DNA of 64,000 nt from Mesorhabditis belari. Its lineage: Eukaryota > Nematoda > Chromadorea > Rhabditida > Rhabditidae. The first letter of the stretch is position 1, and each line of letters starts with the position of its first letter. Location of the stretch: contig CAUEEP010000078.1 in NCBI GenBank assembly GCA_958450365.1, forward strand, positions 124,001 through 188,000. Reading direction: 5' to 3'. Of this stretch, positions 33,741 through 45,800 are shown one piece after another. The translations under genes and the position numbers were made by a program. The notes under the pieces were generated by a model. That model saw nothing but the letters and a program-made list of their open reading frames with translations. It was not told the origin of the DNA and ran no database searches.

Positions 33741-33867
33741 AGAAGATGGTATATTATTCCAGGTTAGGCTAGTAGATCAGACTGATCTGAGATCTGAAGT
33801 CTCTTTTGAAGTGAGAAGCTTTTTCGGGATTGAGGCACTAGATGAGGGAGGGGGAGTGGATGGGTGG

Positions 33868-34047
33868 GCGAGCCGAGTTGATGACTATTTTACGGTTTTC
33901 AAGCTTTTCCAAGAAGCTCAACACTCTAATCATCGTCAAGATCTCATCGTCAGCTACATTTTCCGACCCCACATCGATAGGTTCTGATAAGCGGTTCTCG
34001 AGATTTCGAGGAATTTAGGCGACACTCAGGGTGCACTACTATTAGGG
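33868..34047. mobile_element. MITE family A, copy 3 (left end lost)
   Basis: Same core and right terminus GGGTGCACTACTATTAGGG as the others. The left terminus is replaced by a G-rich stretch (GAGGGAGGGGGAGTGGATGG). Confidence 0.88.
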
Positions 34048-34730
34048 AGATTCCGGTAACTTAAAACCCATCAGATTAGATAAAACTCATCAGATTAGAA
34101 TGAAACTTTCTCACATAGTAGACAAAAACTTATGGAAAATACCATAAAATACCAAAAACTGACGAGGGAAATACTATTTTATACGCTAACATATTTTGAT
34201 GCCTTTCTTTATCTTGATCTTGATCTTGTAGACCTTTCTTGCACAAATCCCACATTTGAATCGCTTTTCCACTCGCAAATGAAGCAAAAAGCAAACTTTC
34301 CGCAACTCTCACCTAACCATTTCCTTTCTCATACAGCTATTTTCTTGAAGGAAATCTTTCACCCGCTTTCTCTATTTCATTTTACTCTCTTTTCTCAGCT
34401 TTTCTCATATTGATGGCTATTGATCTTAAAATGATTGAAAAAAAAGAATCTCCCCTCTTTTCCCCATTTTCAGCCACACCCCACTCTCTTCACTTGGTGA
34501 TCACTTTTGGATGGATAGCAAAGCCGAGTTTTTAGCTGACTGATTTAGACTGTTTTTTGAGTAAGAATCCTTTTCTCAGAGCTTACTCATCAAACCTATT
34601 TTGACCTTCATTTCATGAGTTAAGGAGCTCTTTTCAAATGATTTAGGTAATCTATTTTATTTAGTTTTCAATGCTGCTTCCAATACGCTTTCAAAAACTG
34701 TTTATCAATTTGGAATTGCGAAATTAGCTG
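34048..34730. other. gene-free stretch
   Basis: AT-rich with pyrimidine runs. No exon, RNA gene or repeat boundary that I can support. Confidence 0.4.
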
Positions 34731-35184
34731 ATTGATACATTTGATACACGCCCCGCCCCTTTGCTATTGGCAATCTAACTTTGAGCTCAAATTTCTTGGT
34801 GTTGGGCTGTCCAATTTAAATACTTTTTGTACCAATCGATAGAGAAAGACTTGGCGCATCGCATGAAATCAAGAATATTTAAATTGGATAGCCCAACATC
34901 AAGATATTTGAGCGCAAAGTTAGATTGGCAAAAGGGGCGGGACCAGAAAGACCTTTTATAAGCGCCCCACCCCTTTTGTCATTAGCAATCTGACTTTGAA
35001 CTCAAATTTCTTGGTGTTGGGCTGTCAAAGTTAAATGGTTTTTGTACCAATCGACAGAGAAAGACTTGGAGCATCGAATGATATCAAGAATATTTAAATT
35101 GGATAGCCCAACATCAAGATATTTGAGGGCAAAGTTAGGTTGCCGATGGCAAAAGGGGCGGAGCGCATATCAAATGTCCGATAA
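34731..35184. mobile_element. MITE family B, two units
   Basis: Starts ACATTTGATACACGCCCCGC and ends GCATATCAAATGTCCGATAA. A middle junction near 34921-34983 (GGCAAAAGGGGCGGGACCAG ... CGCCCCACCCCTTTTGTC) joins two units head to tail, as at 15.7 and 48.9 kb. Confidence 0.85.
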
Positions 35185-35394
35185 CCAAATTAGCTGGCAA
35201 AGAAAGTTATAACGAGGCTTTTTTAGTACCTTTAAGGCCTATATCATTATTTTCGAAGAAGTGCAGTGATAATGTAGTGGAAAGGGGGCTCGTTTTGTGG
35301 TCAATTCTAGATTCTCTCTTGCTGTTTGCTGTTCTTACAGCATGTTGTACAGGAAAACTTGACTAGCAAGCTACTAGGTTCAACAAATTGTATT

Positions 35395-35650
35395 TAATTG
35401 TTTAATTGAATCATTTAATTGAATCATTTAATTGAATCATTTAATTGAATTTAACTGAATCTTTTGCATTGCTTGAATCGAAATTCATATTTTGATTCGT
35501 ATTGCAAGCTTTATAAAAATGTTTTTGGTTCTGAGAACTAGAAGAGAAGCTCTCTAAATGAAGCTCTCTAAATGAAGCTCTCTAAGTGAAGCTCTCTAAG
35601 TGAAGCTCTCTAAGTGAAGCTCTCTAAATAGAACAGAAGCTCTCTAAATG
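35395..35650. repeat. two short tandem repeats
   Basis: TTTAATTGAATCA units (about 35398-35458) and GAAGCTCTCTAARTGAA units of about 16-17 bp (35550-35648). Confidence 0.85.
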
Positions 35651-35970
35651 CAAGACTATTTCAAAGCCCATCCTCTTCATCTTTATTTTCTTAATTTATA
35701 TTACTCAAAGTTCTCGAAAATCCGTACAGACATTTCAAATGCATTCAAGTAATATTGACTTTTCACACCTCATTCCCTACCTTCCACTTTCACTGCCTCC
35801 TTTGTTGTTCTTTTTTGTTCTTTTTCCATGTCTTGTTTGATTCGAGATTGATTTGTAGACAGATTGGGGTGAGTGAGTGACTAACCTCGTTTCCCTCCAT
35901 CAGAAAACTCTTTTCATTTCACTCAACGCATTTCCACCTTTTCTCTTTCGCTTTTCAAGGGGTTAATTGT

Positions 35971-36038
35971 TTAAAAAAAGTGATTCAGCTATTAATAACT
36001 CTTGAATTCAACGTTATTAATAGCTGAATCACTTTTTT
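35971..36038. repeat. 30-bp-arm inverted repeat
   Basis: AAAAAAGTGATTCAGCTATTAATAAC and its complement flank a short TCTTGAATTCAAC loop. Confidence 0.85.
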
Positions 36039-36719
36039 TACTTGAACTTGAACAACTTGAAATGCTGTGGTCAAACTTGAAATCCTGTGGTCGAGCAATT
36101 GATGGCTATTGATTTCTCTAAAAGCTTGAGCTTGGAATCTCTAAAAGCTCTAATCTGGCAAATCTCTAAAAGCTTGGAAATAAAATTGACGCAAACATCA
36201 TGAGGGCCGCCTTATATACGCCTCCTTTTCAAGATATCCAGCCGTTTGGTGGGAAATTCTCTGAAAATGTAAAAGATATTCAATTTTGAATCAATTTTAA
36301 GGGTGTCTCAATCTCATAGTGCAGAAATTTGGACAGCATTGCTTTAATTTTCTTTCCAAATTCCAAAACGAGGAAATAAAAAAGCGATCTATTGCAATAT
36401 ATTCTGAAATGCAATTCAAAATTGCTATGGTTTTAGAGATTTGAGCATTTTTTTCAGATCGTATTTGACCATCTGACAAGAAACATTTGTAGACACCAGC
36501 TTTTGACGGATTTTGATTTAGTTGTGGAAATGTATTATCTAGTATCCTCTCGAGTGAGGAATTCTCGAATAAAATTTGTATGAATAATCTTTACTCGATT
36601 AATTGACGTTTTGGGTCGAGTAACTATGAGCAATCCTCTTTACACGTCGAGTAAATTGAATATCTTTACATTTGAAGGGAATTTGCCACTAAATCAGTTA
36701 AACGGCTGAATCTCTTTAA

Positions 36720-37288
36720 AAGACGGCGTATAAAAGGCAGCGTATATAAGGCAGCGTATATAAGGCAGCGTATATAAGGCAGCGTATATAAGGCAGCGTA
36801 TATAAGGCAGCGTATATAAGGCAGCGTATATAAGGCAGCGTATATAAGGCAGCGTATATAAGGCGGTGTATATCAGGCAGTGTATATAAGGCAGCGTATA
36901 TAAGGCAGCGTATATAGGGCAGCGTATATAAGGCAACGTATATAAGGCAGCGTATATAAGGCAGCGTATATAAGGCAGCGTATATAAGGCGGTGTATATA
37001 AGGCGGTGTATATAAGGCAGCGTATATAAGGCAGCGTATATAAGGCAGCGTATATAAGGCAGCGTATATAAGGCAGCGTATATAAGGCAGCGTATATAAG
37101 GCAGCGTATATAAGGTGGTGTATATAAGGCGGTGTATATAAGGCAGCGTGTATAAGGCAGCGTATATAAGGCAGCGTATATAAGGCAGCGTATATAAGGC
37201 AGCGTATATAAGGCAGCGTATATAAGGCAGCGTATATAAGGCAGCGTATATAAGGCGGCCTATATAAGGCGTTCTATATAAGGCAGCT
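36720..37288. repeat. 14-bp satellite GGCAGCGTATATAA, locus 1
   Basis: About 40 units with GGCGGTGTATATAA and other variants. Every unit carries TATATAA. The left flank AAACGGCTGAATCTCTTTAA is shared with locus 2 at 62.67 kb. The 212-codon minus-strand frame (Tyr-Ile-Arg-Cys repeats) exists only because 42 bases contain no stop. Confidence 0.95.
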
Positions 37289-37327
37289 CGTGATTTTTGC
37301 CCCAATTTTGCTTGCTGGCTACGTTGT

Positions 37328-37492
37328 GCCAAATTTTTTTGCGCAACTCGCCATAACTCTCTTCTAAGTGGGCGAATCTTTATGATCTTGGTGTCATTTT
37401 GTAGATCTCAACAAGTACAAGAAAATGACACCAAAATCATAAACATTGGCCCATTTAAAAGAAAGTTATGGCGAGTTGCGCAAAAAAAAATT
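37328..37492. mobile_element. foldback element, about 75-bp arms
   Basis: TTGTGCCAAATTTTTTTGCG ... GGTGTCATTTT at the left pairs with AAAATGACACC ... CGCAAAAAAAAATTTGGCTC at the right; the loop is about 17 bases. Confidence 0.85.
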
Positions 37493-38092
37493 TGGCTCAA
37501 AGTGGCCACCGCCCGCCAATTTTTTTTTTAGTAATAATCTTCGCTAAAAGTACGATAATTTTTCCGAAGTGTGCATTTTAAAAAACGCATTACTTGTGGA
37601 GAAAACGCTTTACTAACCATGCTAAATGTCACAAGAACTAAAGTTATTTGCATTTTCGGAATCAGTATCTCAAACTCTACAAGATGTGCCCAGTCCCGAA
37701 TCTATTTCAGATCTCGAAAGACCATTGTTAGGCTTTATTTCAGTCCTTTTTCCACCCCGATTTCCCTAGATTTTTCTCACCTCTAACTTATGCTAAACTT
37801 GTAAATTTTGATCATCGATACGCGGTGGATTGGGTGTGGTCTCGGTTCATTCTATTGTGATGACCTTGTCATTCTCTCCTCTATTTCCTTCTTTTCCCCT
37901 TCTCTCCACACCCATTTCCCCCACAATTTCCAATCGTTGGCTTTCTTCAATTTTTCTTTTCTTTTCTTTTCTTTTTTTCCTTTCTTTTGCCCAATTTGTC
38001 CTCACTAAAACGCGCAAATAAGAAAACAAAATGATTTGGGGGTTTTTCTGGACGCTTTTGACTTATCGACCGATTTTGAATTTGAAATTTTA

Positions 38093-38470
38093 GATCTCTT
38101 AGATGTCTTTAGATCTCTTAGATGTCTTTAGATCTCTTTAGATGTCTTTAGATCTCTTTAGATGTCTTTAGATCTCTTTAGATGTCTTTAGATGTCTTTA
38201 GATCTCTTTAGATGTCTTTAGATCTCTTTAGATGTCTTTAGATCTCTTTAGATGTCTTTAGATCTCTTTAGATGTCTTTAGATGTCTTTAGATCTCTTTA
38301 GATGTCTTTAGATCTCTTTAGATGTCTTTAGATGTCTTTAGATCTCTTTAGATGTCTTTAGATCTCTTTAGATGTCTTTAGATGTCTTTAGATCTCTTTA
38401 GATGTCTTTAGATCTCTTTAGATGTCTTTAGATCTCTTTAGATGTCTTTAAATCTCTTAGATCTCTTTAG
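38093..38470. repeat. 20-bp satellite TTTAGATCTCTTTAGATGTC
   Basis: About 19 units directly upstream of the acceptor of the CX-like gene exon at 38514. Every half-unit contains CTTTAG, which resembles a nematode 3' splice site core. Confidence 0.93.
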
Positions 38471-38513
38471 ATTTTCTAGTTTTGGTTTTTCACTTAAAGA
38501 TTTGCATTTTCAG

Positions 38514-41500
38514 TTGAAACTATTCAAACGAGGGATCGATCCAAAATGGATTTGAGAAGCCTGGTGAGGGCGAAGAGGACAACGGAAATCCTCTTACAGG
38601 GCGAAAGTCACGGAATCATTTATGAAGGATACGATAAAGCTTTCATTCAATGTATCTTCGAAGAGGGAAGTATTCAGGGAAGAAACGAAAGATACGAGTT
38701 TCGGTGAGTTGTCGGTAGATGATAATAATGATAATAATATCATTTTTAATGATAATAAAGTAAAGAAGTGAATGGCAAACAATTTTGAGGCAAGGGGAAA
38801 TTGAAACCTTGACTTTCTATTTACCGGGCAGATCCTCTACCACTGAGCACTGAGTTTGTAAAAGTTCCTGATCTAGTTCCTGATTTGTTCCGGTATACTG
38901 TATTGCTACAGAGTACGGAGACAGTACAGTATGTCATCAATTTCTTTGCCCTAGAAGAAATAGGAAAGACAAGGAAGAAGAAAGAAGGTAGAAGAAAGAA
39001 AGGAAAAAACAAATCAGTTTCCTGGATCGTGATTGTCACAGATTGAGATTTCCGCATATTTTCTGAATTCTGAATTCTGAATTTCTGGCTTTCTGACTAT
39101 TCAGTAAGCATCGTAATGATCAAGAAGAGCACTTTAAAACGAAAGCTCGTACTATTCGAAACCCTTTCTCTTATTTCTAGCTTTCTCTATCTTGAGAAAG
39201 ATAAAGAAAACTTATGAGAAAGATGAACAAGTCAATTGTCCTTTTTTTGGCAATTGTCCAATTGGCATTGGCTTTAACTAGACATTGGAAAATTCCAAGC
39301 CGGAAGAAGCAAAACGGTTAGCGGCTACGCGACTGTACGAGGGCGGTGGGGTACTATTACAGTATTTACGGTAATTCCGCCTTCGTTTTCTCGTCCGTTT
39401 TTTGTCCTATTACTTTGAAATTTTGCCTAGAAGCTGTCGATTTCTAGAAGAAAAAATCTCAGAGCAATCGGTCAAGCAACGGCCAAGAAAACGAACATGG
39501 AATTACCGTAAATACTTAATAGTACCACACCGCCCTCGTACAGTCGCGTAGCCGCTAACCGTTTTGCTTCTTTTGAGCACAGAGCTCTTTTTTTGAGTTG
39601 CAATTACCCGTTTATAACCTGCTCTTGGACGTAACAGGAGAACATGCCTTGCACATAAGAGAACTTTGAGGATATCTAGCGATCTAGGTCAAACCCTGGA
39701 ACCCCGAGATCCATCATTATCATGGTCCGAGGATCAGGCCCGACTCTAAATACTGTACTAGATACAATACCGTCTTTTACATACCGGAAATACTGTAATA
39801 GTACCGCACCGCCCTCGTACAGTCGCGTAGTCGCAAGTTTTTAGCATTTCATTTTTTTCAAAGACCCTGTACTTTCAAAAAGTGCGTCTTTGGTATCAAA
39901 ACATAGCCCTGAATCTCAGCTATTTTTTGATACCTAAGCGAACATTGTAGCATAAACCAGTGTCGAGAAAAACTCGTTCAAAGCTAGACTACGCAACACT
40001 CCGCACCGTCATTATGGGGGTGGGGTACTATTACAGTATTTACGGTAGGTTCGGTTTGAAATTTCCCCATCTCTAGGATTTCAGGACTGATTTCAGGGCA
40101 TTTCAGGACTCTAGGTCTCATAGGATTTCTCAAAATTGTTGAATCAAATACTCCTCACAATTTCAGAGTACTTTGTGCTTATATCTTGTGTAAACACAGA
40201 TTTTCTGGTGCACTGGTGGTTTCTGTGAGTTTCTGCTTTCACAGAAAAGAGAATTGAAAAGAAATCGAGTGCACCAGAAAGGATTTGTTTCTATTTTAAA
40301 GCATCATTTAACTCTAGCTTAAGCTAGAGATGCCTTTTTTAAAATAAAGCCAAATCAATTCAAAAACTTTCTTGTTGATATCATTTCCATATCCAAATTT
40401 CAGCTGTGATGCAAGCCTTCAATGCTGTGGTCGATCGTGTTGCATCCCCGAGGACGCCACGATTCCACTTTGGTGAGTATCACTTGATCACTTGATCACT
40501 TGATCATTTGATCATGACCATGACCAAATAATCTAAAACAACAGTAAATCCTTTCAAACCTTCAAACAACGAACCTCAGATTGTTCATCATTTAAATCAT
40601 TCTCATGCAGGCTTCTCATTCTCTTCATCATTTTGGCCTCGTTGATAGCTTTGGCTCTTCTCGCCACGCTCGCCTACCTTTTGGCACAAAAGTTGAAGAA
40701 TCGACCAAAGAAACGTGAGCTGTTTAAAAAGTGTGCCCAGAATCCCGTAAAATCTTTTAACTCTTAACTTTTAACTTTGCATGGTTCAAGCGGAATGTTT
40801 GAGTTGAAAATTGAGTTCTTTCTTGAGTTCTTTCTTGAGTTCTTTCTTTACCCAAAGCATGGAATCATTTCTCCAAACATCAGATCCAAAAAATCTTCAA
40901 TAACAATAATAAAACTAATAAACTTAACTCAGATAACTTGTAATTTGACAGATAACTCTGGAGTTACAAGGTGGTAGTGCTGTTTAGATCAGAAATGTCT
41001 TCTTTTAAAGCTAAAAACAGCTTTAAACATTATAGCCGATGCAACACTTGCTTTTGCGGCACTTGCGGCATTAAAAAGCAGCACTTGGTCTCTTTTTACT
41101 TGAGTTTAGAAAGCTAGATGTTAAGGATAGATTCAATTTAGCAAACTCTTCAAAGTCTAGCTTAAATCTTAGGTCTAACTGCTGTTTTAGTGTAAACTCT
41201 AGGGTTACAAGATGGTAGAGCTGTAAAAATAAGTCTAACGCCAACCCTGGAACCTTTCCCTAATGAACTCCCCTATTCCTCAACCCCATTTAACCATGCA
41301 TGCCTTAAATTTTCAGAAACGAACGCCTATCAAACGCTCACCGACAACGGACTCGACAAATCACATCTAATGGAAGAAGAGAAGTACTCAAGTCCATACG
41401 GTGATCGGGACAGATGGAGAGACGAAATGGCATTGCTGGAAGAACAGAGAAGAGCAAGAGAGGATTTGGAAAGAGATAGGGAAAGAGAAAGAGAAAGGGA

Positions 41501-41735
41501 AAGGGAAAGACTCGAAAGAGAAAGACTGGCACAAGAGAGGGAGAGACTGAGAAGAGAATTGGAGGAATTGGATAGGATGAAGATGGATCAGATGAGGAAT
41601 CGAAGGGGAAGCTCCGACGAGGATTCGGTGGTCCACACGAGGAGGGAAACGGTTGAGGAGAATTTCGTGTCTGAAGTGCGATATGAGAGAGATGCGAGTG
41701 ATGATGATGGGGATTATAGGAGAAGATATTTGTGA
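38514..41735 (+). CDS. single-pass membrane protein with CX/WBP1-like cysteine module
   Basis: Exons 38514-38703 (ATG at 38546, frame open upstream to a TTTTCAG acceptor), 40404-40472, 40611-40714 and 41317-41735 join in phase; 248 residues from that ATG. The ectodomain has six cysteines (about residues 36, 54, 59, 60, 64, 65) in C..CDASLQCCGRSCCIP, like the nematode CX module and the CCGxxCC motif of WBP1/VOPP1 proteins. It is followed by Trp75 and a membrane helix (LLILFIILASLIALALLATL), then basic KNRPKK. The cytoplasmic tail is highly charged (ERERERER, then RRELEELDRMK) and probably forms a long helix. There is no signal peptide on this ATG, so an upstream exon may exist. The biochemical role is unknown. 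The third exon could instead splice to 42894. Confidence 0.75.
38786..38856 (-). other. degenerate tRNA-like sequence
   Basis: Read on the minus strand: GCTCAGTGGTAGAGGATCT (A box), a loop region GCCCGGTAAATAG, then GGTTTCAATTTCC in the T-arm position. The acceptor stem does not close well. Likely a tRNA pseudogene or SINE head in the first intron of the CX-like gene. Confidence 0.5.
39304..39571. mobile_element. MITE with about 72-bp terminal repeats
   Basis: GAAGCAAAACGGTTAGCGGC at the left is the exact complement of the right end. The repeat continues through CGCGACTGTACGAGGGCGGT and TATTTACGGTAATTCC. Intronic in the CX-like gene. Confidence 0.9.
39772..40050. mobile_element. second, diverged TACCGTAA-family element
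   Basis: The left side has ATACCGGAAATACTGTAATA and CCGCCCTCGTACAGTCGCGT; the right side has GACTACGCAACACTCCGCAC and GTACTATTACAGTATTTACG. Ends are related to those at 39304-39571, but pairing is poor. Confidence 0.55.
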
Positions 41736-41739
41736 ATGA

Positions 41740-42890
41740 AATGATTCAGTTTTTCTTTGATTGATACAGCATCTTTTGATTTGACTTTGGCAAGGATGGT
41801 ATGCGAGCTTTTCTGCAAATTTTATAATTTTGGTTATTTTTAGCTTGAAGCTTGTCTTGAGAAAGCAAAAGAAACCTCTACAAGGTGGCTCACGATTATA
41901 GCGGCACTTCAGAGGGCCTAGATTGATCAAAATCAAAACGATTGACCCAATTTTGACCAATCTAGGCCCTCCGAAGTGCCACTATCATTGTGGGCCTGTA
42001 ATAGGCCTGTAATAGTTCCTGATATATTTGTTCCGGTATACTGTATTGCTAGAGAGTACGGAGACAATACAGTATGCCAAAAAAAAACATATTACAACTT
42101 GAATTAAACCACAGTCACCAAATTCTTCCAGGCTAAACCAGAGCCAGCCCAACTTGGCTCAACTTGGCAACAAAAGTTTTATGGCAGTAGACTTCACCTC
42201 TAATAGTCTTATGATTAAACCTAGAGATCTTGATTGATTTGATCTCGATGGGATTTAACTTTTATGTCATCACAGTACCGATATCAGCACTGGACAAGTT
42301 AAGCCGAGTCTACAGTACGAAGCCAGAAGTCAGACTTGAACCTGCTAGTCTGATCTGGCATGGCCTGGCTTACAACTCCTGTCAAGTACCAGTTCCAGTA
42401 CTGGTACTAGACAGCGGTCAAGTACCAGTTCCAGTCCTGCTACTTAACAGATATTAGTCTATAAGTTGTGGCTGTGAAACAAGGTAGTCAGATTTCAAAC
42501 CTGTACCCTCTGGTCCTAGTCTGTCTTGACCCGACTAATAAAGTTGAATTTTGAATTTTGAAAAAGCCCAGTTGAATTTTGCTTTTACAGTATCTTTAAG
42601 CGCCTCTATTCTTTAAGCTCTCAATGCAAGCTACGTTTAAAAGATTTCCATACCGTCCAAAAGCCCCATTTCCCCATTTCTCGCATGTGTTCATCATACT
42701 CATTTTTATCCCTACAAACAGCATGATATCCAAGTTTTTTTTTTCCTCTTCTATTTCACTTTCACTTTACATTTCTCTTTTTTTAATTGAATGTACATAT
42801 TCCGAATTTCTCTACAAATAACAATTTAACATGTTTACCTTTTCAAATTTTCTTGCTTATGAAATAAATCTTTTAAAAGAAGAACATTTA
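41740..42890. other. 3' flank of the CX-like gene / intron, no further exon seen
   Basis: Contains an inverted pair around AGAGGGCCTAGATTGATCAA/TTGACCAATCTAGGCCCTC (41910-41970). The sequence TGTTCCGGTATACTGTATTG at 42028 repeats one near 38888. CAAGTACCAGTTCCAGT is duplicated at about 42380-42435. Confidence 0.5.
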
Positions 42891-42893
42891 CAG

Positions 42894-45800
42894 CCAAATT
42901 CGTTCCCTCGCCGATGTCCGAAGAGAATCTGAAATCGCCACAAGCCGTCAAAATCATTCAGGTAAAGTGTAGACAAGTAGGCTGAGCTCAAAACAGAGAC
43001 ACACCTTGGCTCTTTCCCTGAAATGTGGTCCTTTGAAAGTTTCATTTCGAAAGTTTCATTGTCTTTTGGCCAAAAAAGTCGGTTTCGTGGTTTGTCAAAA
43101 AAAGTTAGTTCTGTGGGAGCACTTCGGGGAAGGCTAGTGTCTCCGACACAAAGTTACCGGCTTGTTCTACCACTGAAGAAGCACTTCGAACAATCAAACG
43201 CCGGGGCCAATAAGCGATGTGGAACGTGCACATCGATGGCAGGGATCACTTTACGGCAAACTTGAACAAGCCGGTCCTTTTATGGGTTGAGGTTGGGAAG
43301 ACACGCCGATCGGCGCCAGGATTCGAATCAACAACCTCTCGACCGACCCGACTTTACCGGACGCTCTACGGACACGTAGCCCATTATCGTCAGTATAGGA
43401 CCTTATGCCTTACTGCAACACACAAAGAAATGGCATCTATGCTGTTGAGGAGACGTCGTGCCAAACCATGTGTCTTAAAACCATGGTTGTTGAATATCTT
43501 AATGAAGAAAAAAACATGGAAAAGGCAAAAAATTCAAAAGATCTTGAAACTGACTTTTTGGCTCTTTCCGTTTCCGGAGTTCCGGGTATTTTGAAAGAAT
43601 CCGGGTCTTTTTGAAAAATCCGGGTATTTTGGACGGGTCGTCACGCTTTGAAGACCTATAACTTTGTCCCGAGATAATATTTTTGTTAACTTTTTATAGC
43701 ATTGTACAGAGGACATTTCAGCCTTTCAAATGATACCAAACAGAGCTTGACTGGCTTTTTAATTCCCATGCAAATAAGGCGACACGGCACTCGAGTTGGA
43801 TAGGTCTCATTCGCTCAGAGTTGGCTCTGATTTTCTTAGACTGAATTATCCAATCAAGCTCTATTTGGTATCATTTGAAAGGCTGAAATGTCCTCTGTAC
43901 AATGATATAAAAAGTTCACAAAAATATTATCTCTGGACAAAGGTATAGGTCTTCAAAGTGTGACGATCCGTTCAAAATACCCGGAAACTACGCAAGAGCC
44001 GACTTTTTTAGCCACATTTCAGGGAAAGAGCCTACATCTTTTCTGGCGCACTGAATGCTTTATTCTTATTATGCCAAAGGGCAAAAGTTGATGCTTTAAA
44101 AAGGGTGTTTGCCCTCTTTGAGCACAAAGTATGATACATCCCATCTCTCATAGGTCATTTATAGTCTAAAATTAAAAGCCAAAAAACTACTGATTATCTA
44201 AATGAAATACTTAGTACTGGGGTTGTCATTTGCAGGTGAAAATTTGGGTTATTTACGTGCTTTTTCGTATTGAATTTTTCCTATTAAAATCACCCAAGGG
44301 TGACTATTAAACAATTTTGGATAGGGTAACCAAGATTTCTTGTTCAAGCACGGATTTTGAAGGAATTTTGAATTGCTTACGGTCTTCTAAGAGCTTACTC
44401 ACGGCCTTCTAGGAGCTTTAGTCTTTTTGGAATTTTCGGAGCTTTCAAAACGATCCAGTTTATCGTAAAAATCGGTAACTAACAGAAATTTACGGAAATT
44501 CAAAAATCAAAGCAAATTGTGAATCGAAATGAATGATCTAATCGATGAGTACACAAAAATCAATAAGCCAATATTTTCTAGCGATCCGAGCACGAGATCT
44601 CGCGCGCCGGTGACGCCGATGTGAAGGAGATCGAGCCGCTCGTGCCTCAACGAGCTCAAAAAGCCTTCTACAGGTCTCAAAAAGAGAACATTGCCTCGTA
44701 CAATCCTGTAGATTAAAAAAAAGAATAGATTCAAATCTTGCATAATTCATATTCTCAGGGTTTCCCCTTCTCAATTTCTCTTTTCCTTCAGTTTTCTGTG
44801 TTTTCCGGTGTAATTCTCAAATACTCAAGTGGAAAATAAAGATTTTTATGGAAATTTCTGATGAAAATGCACCGGAAAACATGGATTTAAGGAGATTTTA
44901 ACGTTTTTCACTTGGATTTGAAAAGCTTTCTTGCTGAAAAGCTTGCTTGGTGAAAAGCTTGCTTGGTGGAAAGCTTGCTTGGTGAAAAGCTTGCTTGCTG
45001 TAAAGCTTGCTTGCTGTAAAGCTTGCTTGCTGTAAAGCTTGCTTGCTTGATGAAAAGCTTGCTTGGTGGAAAGCTTGCTTGGTGGAAAGCTTGCTTGCTT
45101 GCTGAAAAGCTTGCTTACTGAAAGCTGACTTTTTAGACAAGAACAAACTCTTTTCGAGTACCTACCTTGTTTTCTAGAAGCTCTTTTTACGTCTTTTACA
45201 ATTCTAGAAGCTTTTACAATTGTATTTTGTTGATAATGTTATTTTCCCGTTTCCAGACCATTTGTGGCGGATGCTGTTGAAGAGTTGGACATGCCCCGCC
45301 CACTCCGTGACTCCGTCTCGCATCACTCGATCGCCGAAATCAGGTTCGACAAGGAAACATTGATGAATTGCAAAAAAAAACAGCTTTGTTTACTTTATCA
45401 CTAGTTTTCATTCTTAAAAGCAACCGGAAAATTGAAAATTTCATTCACATTGATTTTTCGAGCAAACTTTGTTAGCTCAATGAGGGAGAATTGAGAGTTC
45501 TTCGCGGCTAATGCTTCGAAAAAGTCATCCATTTTGGAAATACCAATAGATTTGTAATAGATTTGCCAGTTTATATCTGTTCAGTTCAATCTTGATTGCA
45601 TTAGCTCAGCCCTGTGATTCCTTGTCGAATAATAGCAAAATTAGAGGTGATCAAATGTAAACTGGCGGTTCGAGTATGGTGAAATAGGTGACTTTTAGAA
45701 TAGACCTAGCTAATAGTAAGGGGAATGCAGTTCAATCATGACTAAGGGAAAGTCACAAGGCTGCGGTGGCCAAATGACATGAGCCATATACAATACGACG

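Noticed and set aside
36694..37332. 212-codon minus-strand frame of Tyr-Ile-Arg-Cys-Leu repeats
   Set aside because: Entirely within the 14-bp satellite. The same kind of frame appears at the second satellite locus, as expected of repeat DNA.
38093..38470. CRISPR-like array of regular repeats
   Set aside because: There are no unique spacers: units are contiguous. The same holds for the other satellites in a plainly eukaryotic setting.
41388..41960. 190-codon minus-strand frame
   Set aside because: Antisense of the real terminal exon of the CX-like gene, whose Arg/Glu codons read as Phe/Ser/Leu on the other strand.
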